From positions 2,993,501-3,057,500 of the forward strand of contig NC_080058.1 of the NCBI RefSeq assembly GCF_026212465.1: 64,000 nucleotides of DNA, given 5' to 3'. Shown in pieces: positions 60,701-64,000 of this stretch; position 1 is the first letter of the stretch, and the number at the start of each line of letters is the position of its first letter. Source of the DNA: Amaranthus tricolor (taxonomy: Eukaryota > Streptophyta > Magnoliopsida > Caryophyllales > Amaranthaceae). The position numbers and the translations under genes are program-made. Below the pieces are notes generated by a model, which did not search any database, was not told the DNA's origin, and worked only from the letters and a program-made list of their open reading frames with translations.

Positions 60701-61651
60701 TACTTTACAATTGAATCAAGATCTGATTTTCCATTTTGAAAAGATTCGAAGCTTTCATTTTAGGGTTTGTAAAAACAAAAAAAGTGAGAAGTTGAAGAGC
60801 TAAATAGATCTAATTGCGAGAAACAAACTTGATTTTTGAATGCAATGGTTTCATAATTGTTGGTGTAATTATTGAATTACAAAGTGATTGGAAAGTTTCA
60901 TAGGTCGAGAAAGGATAATAAAATTATCTATAAATAAGGCTTGCATACATTGGTTATCCGACAAAGGGGTTTGGGAGTTTATGTGTCTCACCATAAATAA
61001 TACTCTAGATTTTTCCTCTTAAAGAAAAATTATAAAAAATGGTTGAATATCATAAATAAATTATATCATTGCCCTTCAAATTTTTGGCTTTTTTCTAATT
61101 GTTATAATTAATGTCGAAGATCTCATAATTAAAATTCTGAACCCACCACTATTAGTAAATAATTTTATTTATTTAGCTTTTTTTTTTTTTTTTTGATCTA
61201 ATCTTCTTGCTCTAATTATTACTCCTATTATCAATTTTGAGGACTCCATAACTAAGAGCTCATTCGATATTATAACTACAATTTTCTTTTCTTTTCTTTT
61301 CTTTTTTTTGTTTTTTGGTTTTCTTTAATATACAAACTCATAAAATATATATCCCTTATAATGTTTAAATTTTGTCAAATTCATTAGGAAATGGTAATTT
61401 GAAAAGTTGATAACTAAAAAATGAAAACATTTATTCTAATTTACTATTTTTAGATTTGACTTTTCAAAATATGGAAATTAACAAAAAAATAATAACAAAC
61501 GAATCTTAAGAGAAAAAACGAAGTAGAGTCATTTTTCGTAATTTTCCTTCCTTGTTTTCAATCCATGTTTTGTATATTATTAATTCCTCCATGATGATTT
61601 ACACTACAGACACTAACCGATAATCAGGCAAAGTGCACTTGCTCAAGATAG
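57705..61651 (+). CDS. bHLH transcription factor, bHLH122/bHLH130 (FLOWERING BHLH) type
   Basis: Six exons: 57705-58494, 58604-58878, 59288-59458, 59670-59735, 59845-59913 and 61610-61651, all with GT-AG introns and compatible phases, giving about 470 residues. Residues near 30-45 carry GLTRFRSAPSSYF, a conserved N-terminal motif of this subgroup. A glycine run follows, then a glutamine-rich tract (about 129-185). The bHLH domain begins in exon 3 (CKIRAKRGFATHPRSIAER) and continues through exon 4 (VRRTRISERMRKLQDLVPNM) and exon 5 (TADMLDLAVEYIKDLQKQV). His-Pro, Glu and Arg of the basic region fit E-box/G-box binding. The tail ends KCTCSSR. In Arabidopsis, relatives FBH1-4 activate CONSTANS, and bHLH122 acts in stress responses. 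The longer size comes mostly from the Gln tract. The ATG at 57705 was chosen over an upstream in-frame TTG. Which family member is orthologous is not settled. Confidence 0.93.
58089..58260 (+). repeat. CAA/CAG-rich polyglutamine-coding repeat
   Basis: This coding microsatellite in exon 1 of the bHLH gene is mostly CAA with CAG interruptions. It contains a longer repeated block (CAATCGCAGCTGCAGCAACA-type at about 58128 and 58219). It also creates long spurious open frames (poly-Asn, poly-Leu, poly-Val) in other frames, which are not genes. Confidence 0.9.
58879..59287 (+). other. bHLH intron 2 with a repeat insertion
   Basis: A GTAAAG donor and an ATTCAG acceptor bound the intron. The segment from about 58985 to 59222 (with AGTAGCCCATCAAGTATATA, TTCGATGTGGGATCACATA and TATGTTATATACTCGATCAA) is a dispersed repeat whose core is also upstream of the gene at 57119. 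Confidence 0.55.
59914..61609 (+). other. bHLH intron 5, 1.7 kb
   Basis: It runs from a GTAATA donor to a CTACAG acceptor and separates the leucine-helix end of the bHLH domain from a 13-residue terminal exon. It contains a run of 16 or more T (about 61181) and a (CTTTT)n run (61286-61305). The stretch at 60440-60610 has no assignment. No other gene was seen inside. Confidence 0.75.
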
Positions 61652-62589
61652 TTGGATGCCAGCATGTACAAACTATGAAACGACGGTAAAGATCAATCAT
61701 GGGTTAATTATCTTTTTCTTTCTTAAGATGCTCGATCACACGTTAAAAGATGACGAAAAAAAAAGAAATTTAAACAATTATTATTCTTGGTTCGCTATTT
61801 CTTTTTTTATTTAAGAATTTACCGTATAATATAGCAGAATAAGTAGTACGAAAAAAAAAATAGTAATATTGTTTCCAAGTGAAGGTAAGATCTAGATTCA
61901 ATGAAAAGCAGTAAAAATGAGAAAAGTGAGTGTATAGACAAGAATCTAGGTGTCTGTAAAATGGTTTTTATGTGCAGAAATGAGGAAATGGAGAAATTAT
62001 TATTTTACTATTCCCAGAATGTGGGGAGAGATTCCTCACTAATTATTATGGCCAGCTTAATTATTTTGTCCTGTAGTGTATTTTCTTTATATAATAAAAA
62101 ACATTTAGGCATCTCCAACGTAATTATATAATTTTATATTGCATTTTATATTACTTGCATTTATTTTACTATGAGTATTATTCTATGTTTTCTCTGACCT
62201 GTAAGTTTGAAAATTTCAAAGGTTACATGTAAAGTATGATGCAAATAGAGTATTTCTTACATTTCAGTTTATTGGTTATATTATAACTAAAAAGGTTTAT
62301 AGTTTTCGTTATAGTTTAACTAACAAATTGAGGGATGGTATGGTGGAAGTTAGGATGAGATCATATTTTTATTCAGAGTAAATATTATAAAGAAATAAAA
62401 ATTAAATTATATATATTGGGATAATTTATTTCACATCAACAAATTAAAGATGGTATGCACACTTTATAAGTTATTGAAATTCTTTTTCTCATTGCCATTT
62501 GGTTTTGGGATATGGTATATATCTCTTTGACTTATGAAGTGTGTGCATCTCATGTTTTTCCGTTAATATGCTGGCATTCACAATAAATC
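61652..62589. other. 3' flank of the bHLH gene
   Basis: This includes the probable 3' UTR just after the TAG at 61649-61651, then AT-rich DNA. The open frame at 61901-62131 has no recognisable domain and is not supported. Confidence 0.5.
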
Positions 62590-62930
62590 CAGCGTAATAG
62601 TCAAAGCGGTAGAAGAACATATGTTAAGGCTAGATTTGAAGATTGTAAACAGTTGAAGAGGTAGGTCATTGGTGAAAACATGAGCATATTGATAAGCAAA
62701 AAGAACATGAAGAACCCAATGTGCTCTAGAATTACCTTTTTCACAAACAAAGTGTATCCATCTTTATGAGACATTTAAATTGCAATAATATTATGATAAT
62801 GCACATCATTAGCTTTGGGCAACAAATGATAAAGCTCCATGGTTAAATTGCGAATCCAATAAGTTTAAACAATTACATTAATAACTCTACTATATTCAGC
62901 TTCAACGCTAGACCAAGAAATTGTCTATCA
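62590..62930 (-). mobile_element. Ty1-copia retrotransposon relic, RNase H region
   Basis: On the minus strand from 62924 the translation reads TISWSSVEAEYSRVINVI, the SSxEAEY motif of copia RNase H. Downstream (toward 62600) it continues as IHFVCEKG...RAHWVLHV, then YQYAHVFTNDLP.QLF and FKSSLNI, matching in order the conserved copia end (IHFVREKV, VLHVPSRYQ-ADIFTKGLP, F--FR-SL). Frameshifts and stops (for example just before the TIS segment) show it is dead. No LTRs were found nearby. Confidence 0.85.
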
Positions 62931-64000
62931 ACGAAATGTTAATGACCTTTGGCAATTTATAGACTAATACTAGTTATCACCTTTTTAACTTGTTTGAAAA
63001 TCATAATATTACTATGAATTGCATGCTAATTAAATCAGATATATTGTCCCAATTACAGTAAATATTAATATCCCATTAACGTAATGTGTTTAATTTTCAC
63101 CCAGCTCTTCACTTGCGTAATAGAATCAGAGAAAGCAAAATCGCAATCTCATAAGCACAATAATGAATAATGGGCCTGGTCAGTTGCTCAGCATTGAATT
63201 GAAGAAACTTGACTGAAACCTAAAATTGTGCATGAAATTTATAATTATGTGAACAGGATATTCACTTTAAATGGCTACTCAGAATTTGTCGGATTGGACT
63301 GTGCATACCTCAGCAATACTCAACGTCAGTGATATAAGCAAGCACATGGTAAAACTACGTAACAAATAGTAGAAATTATGTAATTATGCTCATCCTATGG
63401 TTTATACTTTATACTTCGCTACTAGTTATCTATTAATGTAGTTTTGTTTGCAAACCTTGTTGTTCTTAATTTAAACACAAGTCAACAAAAAACATAATTA
63501 AGTTGTAGCCTGATAAATGTAATTATATGGAGCATTTTTAGTGATTGTTTTGAATGTTTATCCTTTTGTTGAGTTTAACGGTCAATCATTATTATTATGT
63601 ATAAAATGGAGATTGTAACATTCCACCTGAATTTTACTTTTTAAGCTAAAATACTAACAAACATAAATACATAAATTTCAAAATAAATTCTATTTATGTC
63701 CAAAATAACATAATATAATTGACAACCTTTTCAATTTGACCCCAAAATATATAATCTAGCATAAAAATACCAGTATTGTTCCTAATAATTTTTGGTCCCT
63801 AGGCAAAAAATTAAGTAAAAAATAAAGTTTCAATTTGTTTTTTTATATAGTTAGTTGGATTCCATCCTAGACTGAAGTCGTATAATAAACCACCTCCACA
63901 ATTCCAACAATAATACCATCAACAACCTCTTATCTATGATGCACCACTTCCAAAGCTCAAGAATATGATTTAGACTCCAAATAGCATGATCCAGGCTCAA
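62931..64000. other. AT-rich DNA at the window end, no gene seen
   Basis: Upstream parts of the copia relic may extend into the first tens of bases (a diverged SLIDRQ segment near 62930), but nothing further was recognised. The rest shows no coding potential. Confidence 0.5.

Noticed and set aside
1..64000. tRNA, rRNA or known microRNA genes
   Set aside because: Scanned by eye for tRNA arms and for several well-known plant miRNA sequences; none found. Divergent or novel ones cannot be excluded without folding tools.

Overview
This is plant nuclear DNA: very AT-rich, with about five genes in 64 kb, plant-type introns, and intergenic space filled with degraded transposable elements and AT microsatellites. 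The PSBO precursor closely resembles spinach PsbO as I recall it (it opens [17 protein letters not shown]), so the species is probably in Caryophyllales, near Amaranthaceae/Chenopodiaceae. That placement is inference.

Genes, left to right. An intronless AGC-VIII Ser/Thr kinase of the UNICORN/UNICORN-like type lies at 7220-8473 (+). A single-coding-exon RWP-RK domain protein lies at 25035-25772 (-), probably with a spliced 5' UTR reaching back to a TATA box near 27.84 kb. The two-exon PSBO gene for the 33-kDa oxygen-evolving protein is at 29042-30828 (-). An intronless DRT100-like secreted leucine-rich-repeat protein is at 33751-34845 (-). A six-exon bHLH transcription factor of the bHLH122/130 (FBH) type with a long glutamine tract is at 57705-61651 (+). 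The genes look functionally unrelated, which is normal for a plant chromosome: each has its own promoter and there is no operon.

Between the genes I could support the following elements, several with exact target-site duplications (TSDs). Four RTE-clade LINE 3' ends all lie in the same orientation, one with a perfect 19-bp TSD. A separate RTE relic still shows its FADD polymerase box. There is a Ty1-copia RNase H relic near 62.6-62.9 kb, and a probable solo LTR at 26.3-27.1 kb inside the presumed RWP-RK 5' UTR intron. At least five Stowaway-type MITEs have TA flanks. A Mutator-like long-TIR MITE has a 9-bp TSD, and hAT-like elements are present. A foldback element with nested palindromes lies at 52.8-53.1 kb, and two inverted, related minisatellite arrays lie at 37.1 and 53.4 kb. 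The most complex locus is 44.0-46.0 kb, where a DNA element sits in an RTE copy that itself sits in an older GGGTATGGGTA-rich repeat.

I found no tRNA, rRNA, recognised microRNA, CRISPR or multi-gene system. The most unusual structures are the foldback palindrome cluster, the nested insertion and the repeat arrays. Long stretches are AT-rich DNA in which I see nothing that can be named; these are listed as such.
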